Below, piece by piece: positions 23,851 to 35,934 of a stretch of 64,000 nt of DNA; the first letter of the stretch is position 1; each line of letters begins with the position of its first letter. The notes under the pieces are model-generated. The model was not told the origin of the DNA. It worked only from the letters and a program-made list of their open reading frames with translations, and made no database searches. Position numbers and translations under genes: made by a program. The stretch comes from Cinnamomum chago (Eukaryota > Streptophyta > Magnoliopsida > Laurales > Lauraceae), in the NCBI GenBank assembly GCA_038049695.1, contig CP142452.1:78395501-78459500 (forward strand), written 5' to 3'.

Positions 23851-26800
23851 GTGTGCACCAACCTTGCCTTGACTTCAGATCCAATAATACCCAGGCCCAT
23901 CTACTGGAGTAGTTTCTTTTTTTTTTTTTGGTAAAACTACTGGTGTAGTTGGTTCAACTGAACTGAATTAGGATTCTTCTACTGTTTAAACAGTGACAGC
24001 CTGAGTATCCACACCCTGTTAAACGAAAAACCACTACCAAACCCCGCCCCTAACAGGGACAGATCAAAGTGGATTACCCCTTTAAACAAATCTAACCTAA
24101 CCCATTGGCATCCCTAGTTATTTGAATAGATTCTAATAACTTTTTCTATTGTTTACTGGACATACAAGTCTTACAATTTTTGGGAATTCAATTACATGAA
24201 ACAAGCAGGCACTTTGAATAATTGGCCATTGTTAGTAGAATGTTGTCTGATTACATTTGTGGGATTTGAAAGTTGGTAAAATATAATTAGCCACACATAC
24301 TCTAATGAAGGCCAGCCCGTCGGACTAAAACGTAGCCCATGTTAATTGAAAGAATGTAAGAAAACACCAATGAAGGAAATCATTTGTGGACCTGACATAG
24401 GGCCTAGTCCCTAGCCCACTAAATAGTTAGCAAGTCCCCTGTCAAATATTGTGGGTAACCATGCATATCCATAAGCCTAAGCGAAGCACATTTCATTATT
24501 GGGCTGAAAAATATAATTAGGCTCGCCTAATGAGAACTGTAATCGGTTCAAGCCCATTCCAGCCATGAACAGTAATACTAGACTGCATTTTTTAATTTTT
24601 CAGCAGCTACAAGCTAGGAGAGGTGTGAAACATACAAGAAGGAGAAAAAAACCCACTTTCAATTTCGGCATGTCTTGTAATTTATTGCAATAGTCTCCTG
24701 ATTCCATCTTGCCACTGACAGAAGGGGGATAAACAGCAAAGAAAGCTGGACAATAAGTGATGATAGAAATGATGCCTCTACCACCCTTACACTTCAAAGA
24801 GCCCCAGACGTTGAAACATGTTTTCAAACTTCTTTCAAGACACAATGGGCTTCCTTCATTATCAACACCAATTGGTTCTGTGGGCTGTGGACCTGTGGTG
24901 GGTTCAATATACCTGTGAGGATCTGATGAAGGATGCTCATGGGCTGCGCCGCCCTAGTAATGATCACGTAGCTGGACTGTCTTTTATGCCTAACGTTTGT
25001 ACTTAGTCATGGTCATCTGGTCTGAGAGTTGAATGAGCTTAACATGGATTTCTGTATCCAATTTTCATAACTTAAAATGTGCAGATATATTGCTGTCACA
25101 ACCTTGTACTCCAAATTGTTATAATCTTATATTGTATGCACAATAACATAACAGCAAATTAAAAACAAAAAAAAAAAAATCAAACTTACAGTTTCTAAAA
25201 CAAGCAAACCAATCTATAAATATAGTATTGTACATACAACCCAATGCATAGAGGTTTTGATTTTGACTGATACAATTTTCATAATCATGCTTGAAATTAA
25301 AACATTGCTGAAAAAGAAGACAAGATTCCCTCTGTAATTTAAAGCATCATCATCTTCGGACTGAGCTGTCATATTTTGAACGTGCATTGGCGAATTTTCT
25401 AAGGAGTGGAAAATGGGGCTACATTGCTCTTTCAATAACATTTCCATGGATTTGGCACTAGTCTTCCTGACCTTGCAATAATGCAATATAGGACTAGGCG
25501 TTTTAATCAAGTACGCAACTGATGGCATCGTCTCCCAAGTCTAACCGTACACGAATGTTGTTCTTTTAAACAACCATCTGAAAATGGCTGATGAAAACTC
25601 CACTCGTGCACGGATGCATGCATGCATGTTTTTTTAATTCTAATTGTCCATGTGAAATAAAATCATCATACAAATTATAATAATAACTTAACTGATCTCT
25701 GATTACGTATAGGGCCGAAATCCCATTTGCCCTTATCATATTTTTCATGACTTTTAAGGACTCAAGTTGCACTAAGTTTAATGAGTAATATATTAGGTAT
25801 ATACAAATGTATCTCATGCATCTCATCACCCATTAATCTAGTCGAGTCAGCATAGTAATGGCTTCATGATCTTCACATTTTAAAACATTAATGTAAATAA
25901 GTCTATTTTAAAACAACATTAATAAACCTTTCCTATATGGAAAGAATAGATAAGTTTTACAAAAATGACTTTGAGAAATTAAGGGTGTAAATTAGTTGAG
26001 CTTTGTTTAGTTGACTTTGTTACCCTGATTAAGCTTGAATTGAACATTACACAAGTCATTCTAGCTCGAACAAGGCTTAGTTAAGCTTGAGCTCGAACAT
26101 GTTCTAGGAAATATTCTAAGAGTTATATTTCCATAGTTTTTAAAATTAAAGACAAAAACATATACTATTGAAATGACCAATAAAATAATCTCTTCTTGAA
26201 TGGAAAAATGAATTAAGTGAGATAGGAAATGAATATCTAACCATCACCCAAGTTATTCAAATCGTAGTCCAATTAGTATCATATCTACATCTCGACCTTA
26301 TCTCTCTCCTACTCTTTACTAATCATTTGTTGGAGCCCATTTCAGCATCAATTCAAATGTATTTGAACAAATGGCCCATAAATGTATAATTTCGCTTGAG
26401 CTAAACCTAACTAAAGCTAAACATTTTGAAGTTTCTTAGAAATTATTCACTAAATTGACAATATTTGTGATGGGACCTCTATTAATTAACCTAACACTTC
26501 CAATTCTCCTTTTACCAAAAAAAAAAAAAAAAAAATCCAATTCTCCAAATCTTAAAACTATTAACTTCATCTTCATCTTCATGATAGCAATAAAGATTTA
26601 TATATCTCAACCTCCTTTTTACCACTTATTTTATAAAATATGTTTGGAGTGAATATCAAATACTTAAAATGATAGACATGGTCCTGTACTCTCGTTAGAG
26701 AAGGGCTTTTTTGTGAATTCACTTGTAAGTTTAGAGACCAACCTGAGTGGGAAAGAGAGAAACTGCAACATCTGGTTCCCAGACGTTAGAAAATCACTCA

Positions 26801-29800
26801 AAACACATTATCTCCTAGTATGACTTATCATGAACATGTGGTTAATTGATCTATCTTGTATAGAAAGTAAACGGACCACACAATGACTCACAAAACCCAA
26901 GGGGATCTTGTGTCATTTCCACGCTCTGTTGCAGTGAGCCACGTGTCGACGCCCACTTTGCAGCTTGTGATGATATTTAAAAGAAAAATCAAGCATATGA
27001 CAGGGACCAGAGAAGAAAAACCTCCTCCAAGAAGAAAAATCAAGCTTACGTGAGTTGGAAGCGCACGTGGAAGCTGCTTTGTCGTCGAGAGACTTCTTTT
27101 TTTCGTATCCCATATCACATTCTTTGCAGTATATACTTAGATAGTGTTAAAATTTTCTATTTTCAATGTGTAAGCAAATGAGAGAGCTCCATTCCATTTA
27201 TGTAAAACTCACTCACACCTCATCGTTGATGGAGTCGCATGATGCATGGATTTACTTCCAAACATCTTATTTTTGAAACAACCCAAAATTTACCCCGAGT
27301 CCATTTCCATGGAGTTAGCGAGCGTCACCCACGAATATAGTTAGTCCTGTTGGTTTAAAGAACTCACGGATGACCATGTCATAAAAATATTATATAAAAC
27401 TCAGCTACCAAGTTTCTTGAGGCCTATTTTGAATATTAGTAGTTTAGAGAAAATAAGATGATAAAGTTTCAACCTTTGTTCGATTTATTAAGTGTAATAT
27501 ATCTGAATGAAAATATTACATTTTATATGACAAATTTTGCAAGTCGATGCAAAGAAATCTCAGTTTATTATGTTTTGGGCGAAATTAGGATTTATGATGT
27601 ATAATATTTGAATGAAATATTACATAAAAATTCATTTGATTTATCTAAGGGGGCCTACCCATTCAACATCTAAAATGCTAGTAAAAATAACTCTATTTTG
27701 TATCAGATATGGTTAACTCTTTCAATCTACTATGTTTTAGTTAGGCCACTATAAGATTCATCGAACATAATAACTTGAAAATATTCTAATAGAATGTTCG
27801 TGTATGTTATACTTGATGATTAATCTAACGATGGGCCTTATTTCGTCTTACAGAGGAATTTGGGGAGGGCCCATATATCCAATTAGGAGACATTTATTTT
27901 TACGTGTTTCAGTATTTTTAATGAGTAAATCCCACTTTAGAACATCACAATTCTTTCATGAGATCAGTCAGCAAAAAAAACGATATTAAATTGGCGAAAT
28001 GTAGAAAAGCCTTTAAAAGCTTGTTCCTTTTGTACCAGAAAGTACTATAATAATACAAAAACTTTAAAGATTTGGGCAAAGCAAACATCATGTACTATTC
28101 TTTCTTTTTTATCTCAACTGATTGATAAGATTTTGTCCATCTTTTGAGAGCTTATCTGCACCGATGGGTTTGCCTTTATAGCATTCTCATGCATGGCATT
28201 TGAGTGCATTGGGTCAAAAGAGCTTTATTAAAAGTAGCTTCTCATATATTACTCATTTATGCAATTTCTTTGAAGAAAAAATCATCTGGGAAGGATGAAT
28301 TTTATATATTTCTTTAATATTTTTTCCTAGAAGCTAAATTATATTAGAAGGGGGAAAGAAACATGGGCATATGCCCCCTAGAATGCTACAAGGCTAGGAA
28401 TACAACCCCACAGAGTGCCCAAAGAATTTTAAGAAAATAGAAAGAACAAAATAGAAAGAACAAGAGAAATATTGAAAATGGAAACAACAAAATGGGACGC
28501 CTAAGTGACTTCTGCTAGCAGTGGCTAAAGAAATCCGTAGAGATCATCTTGTTGGATGTTTCCCAGAAATTCAAAAACCATCTGCATAAATAGACTTAAT
28601 TTTAAGCCTGTAAAAAGACGTATATTTCTATCATGTACAAAGAGGAGTGCGAGTGAACTCAAGGAAAGTTTTTTTTTTTTTTTTAGAAAGAGGAAACCCT
28701 CCAAGCGATTAAAAAAAAGATCGCTCATATCTGAAAACCATGGAGTGTTGTTAGATAGAAAGATTTGAATGATACCTATCTATCTACAAAATTTCATCTC
28801 CATTATATCATCCCAACCCTTTAATTATGTCCCTAAAGTTTAATGGTTTTAGAGGCATTATTTTATTAGAATTCCTATCAAGCGGCGAGAAAAAGTTAGG
28901 CGAGTGTCGAATTTGAACTTGTACAATTCATTTGCGGTTGGCCAGAGGAGATAATGTATGCGAAGAGATTGGATTGACTCAAGATGAGTTCTAAGGCCTA
29001 AAAAAATAGAGGGATAAAAAGGAGAGTTTTTTAAATAGGATTTTTTTTGGAGAATTTCTCTCTCTATATATAAAAAAATAGTTTTTAGCATATAAATTAT
29101 AACTAAAGAATATATTATTATTTTAAGAAAATTAAAAAATATATAAAAACCATATGTATGACCTCACATTGCATCATTGTTGTAATTATGTTCCCATCTG
29201 TGGCTCACAATTTGATCCCAACATAGGACCTTTTGGACCCATACTCTATTTTTGTCCGTTCGATAGTTCATAGTTCTCGACCCTTTTTCATGAAGTCTCC
29301 ACCACAGCCATATAGACTCTAGATCTAGTCAACGGTCAATGGTCACCAAGGCAAAACAGCGATTTTCTCCGTTCAAAATTCAAATACACGTACCTGAAAA
29401 CTACACAGCCTCCATTTTTCCTGTGCAGCCGCCGGTCATTTGACATGTTACTGTTTCTATTAGTCATTAGGACTAGGAGGGCCTGCAAAGAACTTTCTGT
29501 TGTCTTTTTTCCGACATGGAATCGTCCAACTCTCTCTATATCCATTGGCCGCTTGGCTTCTTCTTAGAACCCTAAGAAGAAGATTCCAAGAAGCTTCATG
29601 GAAGTAAACCCCACATACGTGTGAATTATGTGATTCATTCTTTTCTTTCCCTCGTGAAGTAACGTCTTCGAAAGAAACTCAAGGCATTTATGCGATCGGG
29701 CCTTTCTGTGTCGTATTTTGTCTTTCTATCCTTCATGTTTTTTTCCAGGTTTCATACTTTGTTTTTGGAAGGAAATCGGAGAAAGGAAGTACAAGGAAGC

Positions 29801-29904
29801 TTTGATGGGGAGAAGAGCCAATGGGATGTCCCGTTCTTTTTTACACGAAAAGCAAAGTGCCGCGTTTGTAATTATGGGAGAATGAGCGAAGGAACCTTAT
29901 ACTA
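23851..29904. other. Long gene-free stretch
   Basis: About 6 kb without a supportable gene. Features seen are poly-A/T runs (23918-23930, 25166-25180, 26518-26535, 28670-28684), an ATGC repeat (25615-25628) and G-box-like CACGTG cores near 26940 and 27064. Two small open frames at 24600-24845 and 25214-25528 (minus) lack domains or splice partners. Confidence 0.4.
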
Positions 29905-29905
29905 T

Positions 29906-30302
29906 GTTTGGGAGGGGAGGGGAGGGGAGGGGAGGTAAATTTAATTTTACCACTTCTTGTTTGGATAGTAAATGATGTAGGGAAAAAAAAAGTAAAAAAT
30001 TATAATTTTGTTTGTTTATAAGGTAGATAAATAATTACCATTTTATCCTTATTTTTGAAAAAAGATAAGAAACAAAAAGACAGTTTAGTAGTAATTTTCC
30101 AAAAATTTCCCTCCCCCACTCATATTTTCCCCTCTTTTTGAAGGAAAATTTTTGGAAAGAGCCCCGTACTAATTTTACCCTCAAATTTCCTTCCCCCACT
30201 TTCCCTCCCCCATTCCTAAATACCCTCAATTTCAACATTTCTTCAATTTTCCCCTCTTTTTTTTTTTTTTTACCTTCCCCTCATCGTACCTCCTTCCCAA
30301 AC
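29906..30302. mobile_element. MITE-like inverted-repeat element, about 400 bp
   Basis: The left end GTTTGGGAGGGGAGGGG (with a GGGGA minisatellite, 29910-29936) is inverted at the right end (CCTTCCCAAAC, ending 30302). The interior has further purine/pyrimidine arms (for example near 30100-30145 and 30180-30215). No transposase frame. A target duplication is not clear, so the superfamily is open. Confidence 0.45.
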
Positions 30303-31460
30303 GGGAGATCTATATCATAAAAACTGTTTGCCAAACATTTGGATGGTCTTCAAACTTTGTTGATTGGTATCACTGGATACATAAAGATTATAGCCATGAA
30401 TATTATAACTTAAATCTGAATTTGGTTGGAAATGTAGTGTATTTAAACTTAATTTGTTCTCAAACTAACTCGAGTGTTGCTACTCAGCCGGGTCTTGCAC
30501 TTTCTCATTTTTTTTCTTTTCTGATTTCTTCCTTATTAATTAGGTCCTCATGCTATAATGGTTACTCGTATGGCATTCTCGTACGGTGTGTCCACGGAAA
30601 GCAGCACGTTCAAAATACGTTCAAGACCCGGAAGATCGCTGCAAGCGCCGCTGCATGCGTTTTGCTTTGTTTCGCCTTCGTCCCATTCACAGTAGGAACT
30701 GACCACTAAACGCTCTTTACCTGCTCGCCCACGTTTTTCTGCCATTTCCATGACTAGCTTTAACACTCCACATTGAATTCTTCTAGTTATCCCATCCGTT
30801 TGGATCATCCAAGTGGTCCATAACCTGATTTGTGATATCACATGTATAGATGTCACTAAAATAGTCATGACCATCTATTCACATTAGTTAGCTCCGTTTC
30901 GTTTTTGTTGAAATGGCTGTAATTTTTTCTTCCAGTTCTTCGGCCGAAAAAAGAAACGGGTCAAAACATTCCTGCAAATTCAGGTCCATCTCAGTTGTCC
31001 ATTCAAGCCCATTCCGGTTTGTAATACAACTTTTTTTTATTTCTTATTTTTTCTTAATATCCATATCAAGAAACACACGTAAATTATATTTTATATTTAT
31101 GTTTTTTTCTTTTTAAATATATGTATATATAAATTTAGTTTTTATTATTCTGAAAAATTACTCCCAAAACTTTTGCTGAAATAGTAAAATATTTCATTTT
31201 GAAAGTTAGACAGAAATGACGACTTAAATAGAATTGACAACCGTGCGCTTATATTCCAACCTCAAAATGATTTCTATTGTATTTCATTTTTTGGACCTAA
31301 TAGACAATAGGGTATGTCTTTGAATTCACCCTGGCAAAAGGTTCAAATTCAAATATGTAGTTACTCAGGAGGGTGTTTGTATTTTAATTTCATGCATTCT
31401 TCATTAGAGTTATATATTCATTTTTGTTTTCATGATCAATATTACATAACTATGTTCTAT
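30303..31460. other. Gene-free stretch
   Basis: A GC-richer patch (30570-30740) with short open frames but no domain; the rest is AT-rich. No gene supported. Confidence 0.35.
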
Positions 31461-34400
31461 AGGAGAATCAGTAGGTAAGAAGCTAAAGAAGTATTGAAAA
31501 GGATGAAGAATGAGAAAGCGGTTGGGCCAAATGGTATCCCTATTGATGTTTGGAGGTGCTAGGGGGAGGATGTCGTAAGTTAGTTGACAAAGTTTTTTAA
31601 TGTAGTGCTAAAGAGCAAGAAGATGCCTGATGCATGGAGGAAAAACATTCTTATACCCATATACAAAAACAAATGAGATATTCAGAACTGTGCGAACTAC
31701 CGCGAGATTAAATTGATGAGCCATACAATGAAATTATGGGAGAGAGTTATTGAGAGAAGACTAAGAAGAACAACAAACATTTCAGAAAATCAATTTGGTT
31801 TCATGCCTAAGAGATCAACGATGGAGGCTATCTTTTTCCTGAGAATGTTAATGGAACAGTATAGAGAAGGTCAGAGAGATTTATATATGATGTTCATTGA
31901 CTTGGAGAAAACCTATGATCGAGTTTTTAGGGAGTAACTATGGAGAGTACTGGAAAAGAAAAGAATGTGTGTCGCATATATTGAGGCGATAAAGGATATG
32001 TATGATAGAGCCGTGACATCTATAAGAACGACTAGCGGAGAGACTAAAGAGTTTCCTATCACGATTGATTTACACCTGTTGGAAAATAGGTGGGCCATTC
32101 ATATAGGTTTAAAAAACTTTTGACCCACTTGATGCAGGGATCAACTATCTAGAAGGCAACAAACCCAATCCAGGATGTAATCCCTCAAACTTATAAACCA
32201 TATACAGCAACATAACCTATCTAGAAGATAGAAAATAACATCTAAACATGCAATCACTAAATCTACAATATACAAGGATGTAGATTATACATTTGGAGCT
32301 TTGTAGTGCTCTAATGGAGAATTTGAATTCTTTCTTTGATGATGAACACCTTCACTAATCAAATTAAGATCTCCAACGCCCTTTGATCTTCCACGCTATG
32401 TCCCATATCAGATTCTCTTTTCTCAAGAAGATGGTGGGATCTCCAAGAGAAAAACCCTAAAGGAAACTAGAAGAGAAACTAGAAGAGGGAGAAGGTGTGC
32501 AACAACTTGCACAAAGAGAGGAAGAGGGATTTTGGGCGTGAATCCCTAGGTGGGATTCCCATAAAAGACGTCCAAGCCACCTCCCTATCTCCTTTTATAG
32601 CACTTAAGCATCCTCCTCTTTCTAATTGAAATAGAAGTCTTACTTCCATAACAATTAGTTGCATACTAAATCACAATTAGAAGTCTTACTTCAAATATGA
32701 TTAGTAACTTCCTCTTTTACTAATTAAAATAGAAGTCTTACTTCTATTAATAATTAGTAACTTACTATTACCACTATTAGAAGTCTCATTTCAAATAGAA
32801 ATAGTAACTTTCTATTTCCTTTTAGAGTTCTACCATAATTAGTACCTTTCTAATATATTGGGCTAGCGTAGGGACCACTAGGGATTCCTTAGAAATCTGG
32901 CTCCAACTGGGACACGTGACCCCACATCTCATGTGCAATTTGGGCCCACAGTTAATTGCAAATAACTCCACTATATAAATGTAATTGCACTCCAGTCTTA
33001 GGAATATATTTCAATGAAGACTCTAAACTTTCCAACTACCCCAAGTAGGCCCCTCTATCATTATCCATGGATTAATTGGAATAAATCTGTCACATCCAAT
33101 CTTAGATCCACATCTTATTATCATTGAGCCCCAATTAATTATAGTAATCATTTGGTACCGCTCCAATTAACTCTTAATTGAAATGAGTGCGCACTTACCA
33201 ATGATAAATCCATTAATTGGCACAAGGGGATAATGTAGATAGATTTCATCTTGATTATCGCATGTTCCCACAGTCCTACTACCACGTACCCAAGACACCG
33301 AGGTATTGACCTACAGTTGGCCTCACTTATTGATGACTCAAAGCAAATGAATAGACAAAAACTTGAGTTCATCAATGTCTCAGGTTTGAGAGCCTATTGC
33401 TAGGGAATTATGATAGCAGTCCTTAAATCGAGACAGTATTTCATAAGGTGCTTCTCATGGTCTTTCAATACATCCAATGTACCAGCACTATGATTCAGAA
33501 TCTTACATTCTGATGATCGAGACAAATAACACTATCTCATAGTGATCAAAGTGCTGCAATCTTGTCAGATGAGATGCCCAATCTCATCACTGGTTGTGAA
33601 GATATTTTAAGTATAAGATTTGTGACACATATCTCCCGTATGTAGATCTCATCCATATACATATATCACATCTAATATACTAATGGGACCCGGTTCATCT
33701 CATGAACCATTATGTCATATATATTGGTCATGTGCATTAAGTAATAAATCACCATTCATCTCATGAAAGGAAAGCATGATTATATTGATTATATTGATAA
33801 ATAAAGAAATCAATCAATCTATTCATCATATACTGGTATTGAGACCATAAAAATAACAACACCAAGGCTCAGCGTTAAGTCCGTACTTGTTTGCCCTAGT
33901 TATGGATGAGATTACAAGACATATTCAGGATGAGGTGCCGTCTTGTATGATATTTGCAGATGACATTGTTTTAGTGGATGAGACAAGAGAAGGAGTGAAT
34001 GCTAAGCTAGAATTGTGGCGGAAAACGTTAGAGACAAAAGAGTTTAGGCAAGACAGAATATATGGAATGCAAGTTTAGTCAAAATAGGACACCTGGTAAC
34101 TTAAAAGTAAGTTTGGGCATACAAAAGATTGTAAAGAAAGATAACTTTAGGTACCTTGGATATGTGGTGTAACAAGATGGAGATATTGATACTAATGTAA
34201 GTCACATGATTCAAGCTGGGTGGATCAAATGGAGGAGTGCTTCGAGGGTCTTGTGTGATTGGAAAGTCCCCATCAAGGTTAAATGAAAGTATTATAAGGT
34301 GGCGGTCCGTCCAACATTGTTATATGGATCAGAGTGTTGGGCAATAAAGCATAATCATGTTAAGAAGATGAAAGTTGCGGAGATGAGAATGCTAAGATGG

Positions 34401-34752
34401 ATGTGTGGGATCACAAGGAGAGATAAGATTAGGAATGAGGAGATTAGGGGCAAAGTAGGAATAGCACCGATCAAAAATAAAATGAGAGAAAATCAACTGA
34501 GATTGTTCGGCCATGTTTGAATGCACCCAACGGAGGCACCTATTAAAATGTGTGAAAGCATGAAGATTGCCCGAAGTAGGAGAGGGAGAAGGAGACCCAA
34601 GAGAAGTTGGAAATAAACTATTAAACATGACCTTGCCTACATGGATCTAACGGAAGACATGGCTCTAGACAGATTTGATTGACATCGTCAAATCTATATA
34701 GCCGACCCCACCTAGTGGGAAAACGCTTGGTTTTGTTTGATTTGGTTTGAAC
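31461..34752 (+). mobile_element. RTE-type LINE, 5'-truncated, split by a solo LTR
   Basis: Plus-strand remains of a reverse transcriptase ORF. RT start motifs (VLKRMKNEKAVGPNG) lie near 31490, ISENQFGFMPKRSTMEAI at about 31780-31830 and FIDLEKTYDRV at about 31892-31925. After the solo LTR (32077-33858) come QGSALSPYLFALVMDE (33864 onward), the catalytic FADDIVLVDETR near 33953-33990 (FADD box), and the C-terminal WRWMCG/RNEEIRGKVGIAPI region (34390-34470). The element ends near ATAGCCGACCCCACCTAG. The endonuclease part is missing at the 5' side. Several stop codons and frame changes are present (for example TAG at about 31559 and TAA at about 31674), so it is an inactive copy. Sequence style is that of plant RTE/BovB-like LINEs. 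Confidence 0.85.
32077..33858 (-). mobile_element. Solo LTR, 1782 bp, inside the RTE LINE
   Basis: Ends are TGTTGGAAAATAGG and AAAAATAACA, with a perfect 5-bp duplication ACACC (32072-32076 and 33859-33863). Removing it rejoins the RTE reading order ITI(D)LH/QGSALSPYLF. TATAAAAGG on the minus strand (32591-32599) and a leader-like region after it show minus orientation; the LTR 3' end then reads TTTTCCAACA, typical of Ty1/copia LTRs. No internal sequence adjoins it. It is younger than the LINE it interrupts. Confidence 0.85.
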
Positions 34753-35901
34753 AATATTACAGAACTGTCATCAATGCGTCTTTCAACTTTTGGTTTGGTT
34801 TTGTTGTATATTGCAGGTTATTGTCTGATCATTGACTAGGTTCAGCCATTAATGATCCAAGTTGTGTGGTTATGACCCATAGCCCATAGGCTGGTCTAGA
34901 CCTAATTTGTGGCTTATTAGCTGAGTGATGGGTTGCGTCCATGCCGATGAATGTTCAGAAGCCCAGCTTGATTACACAGTTTTCACTAAAAGGGACAATT
35001 TCTATTCTTCTTTTCTTTCTCTATTTTTTTTTTCCTTTGATATTTTTGAATGGGCTCAATGAATTGGTTGTGGTCTTGAAAGCAATCCTACCAATTATGC
35101 AATGATAAATCTGGGTGTGAATAGTTGGCCTGAAGGTTAAATGGACCAAGGATAGTGAAGCTTTCACCAAGCCCCATGCCAGGCCTTGATCGTGTCTTAC
35201 GCAAAGGCACATATGAGTACCAATAAAAATATCCTTTGATCTTGGGGATAATGTAAACTAAGCTCAACCATTGTAATTAATTTCGTATTGTTTCAATCAA
35301 AATAGCTTAAGTTTTTCGTTTTGGACACGTTGTCGAAATGAGATTTCGCATAAAGCTTTTCCTTTTATATTTCTTCCGAAATCCTATGTTTCGGCTGAAA
35401 AATTACATTTCGGCTGAAATGATATTCTATATTATTAATTATTTTAAAATATTTTTTAATTTTCTTATATATATACCATGCATTTCTTATATTTTTTTAA
35501 AATGTAATTCCAAAAAGTTTTAATAGAATGGATCAAATCAATAGTTATTATTTTACTTTATATATATATTATTTTATATTTCTCTAAAAGTTTAATTACG
35601 AGAAGTTTCGTCGAAATTTTGAATCGGCTGAAAGTGTTTATTTTAGAGACAACCAAAATGAAGTCCAAAATCATGTGGACAACTATAAGTGCTGCCAAAA
35701 AACACTATCAAAGCAAAGTCAAGTCCCAGTGAGTAAGAATGAGTCTCAAAACTATGTGTCGTATAAAACTTAATGATCCAATTTGGCTCAATTTGAGGAG
35801 ACATTATGTTTCAAAATAATACTGAATTTTGGGGCCAGTAAATGAACTATAAAATATTCATTGCAGAACTAGAAAGTCCGTACGCTTGATAAATCCATCA
35901 T
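34753..35901. other. Gene-free stretch
   Basis: AT-rich with a (TA)n patch near 35470-35570. A short local duplication CATTGCAGAAC...AAAGTC at 35861-35881 and 35898-35918 immediately precedes the copia element. Confidence 0.4.
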
Positions 35902-35934
35902 TGCAGAACGAAAAGTCTTTTCATTAGTGTGTCA
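35902..35934 (+). repeat. 33-bp direct repeat, left flank of the copia element
   Basis: Identical to 39990-40022 (starts TGCAGAACG, ends GTGTGTCA). It abuts the first base of the LTR. Confidence 0.9.

Noticed and set aside
24600-24845. 81-codon minus-strand frame ending in a hydrophobic stretch
   Set aside because: No recognisable family, splice partner or promoter; too short to support as a gene.
25214-25528. 104-codon minus-strand frame
   Set aside because: No domain and composition like the surrounding intergenic DNA.
26888-27118. Two overlapping minus-strand frames near G-box motifs
   Set aside because: Frames overlap with no domain; the CACGTG cores are not tied to any gene.
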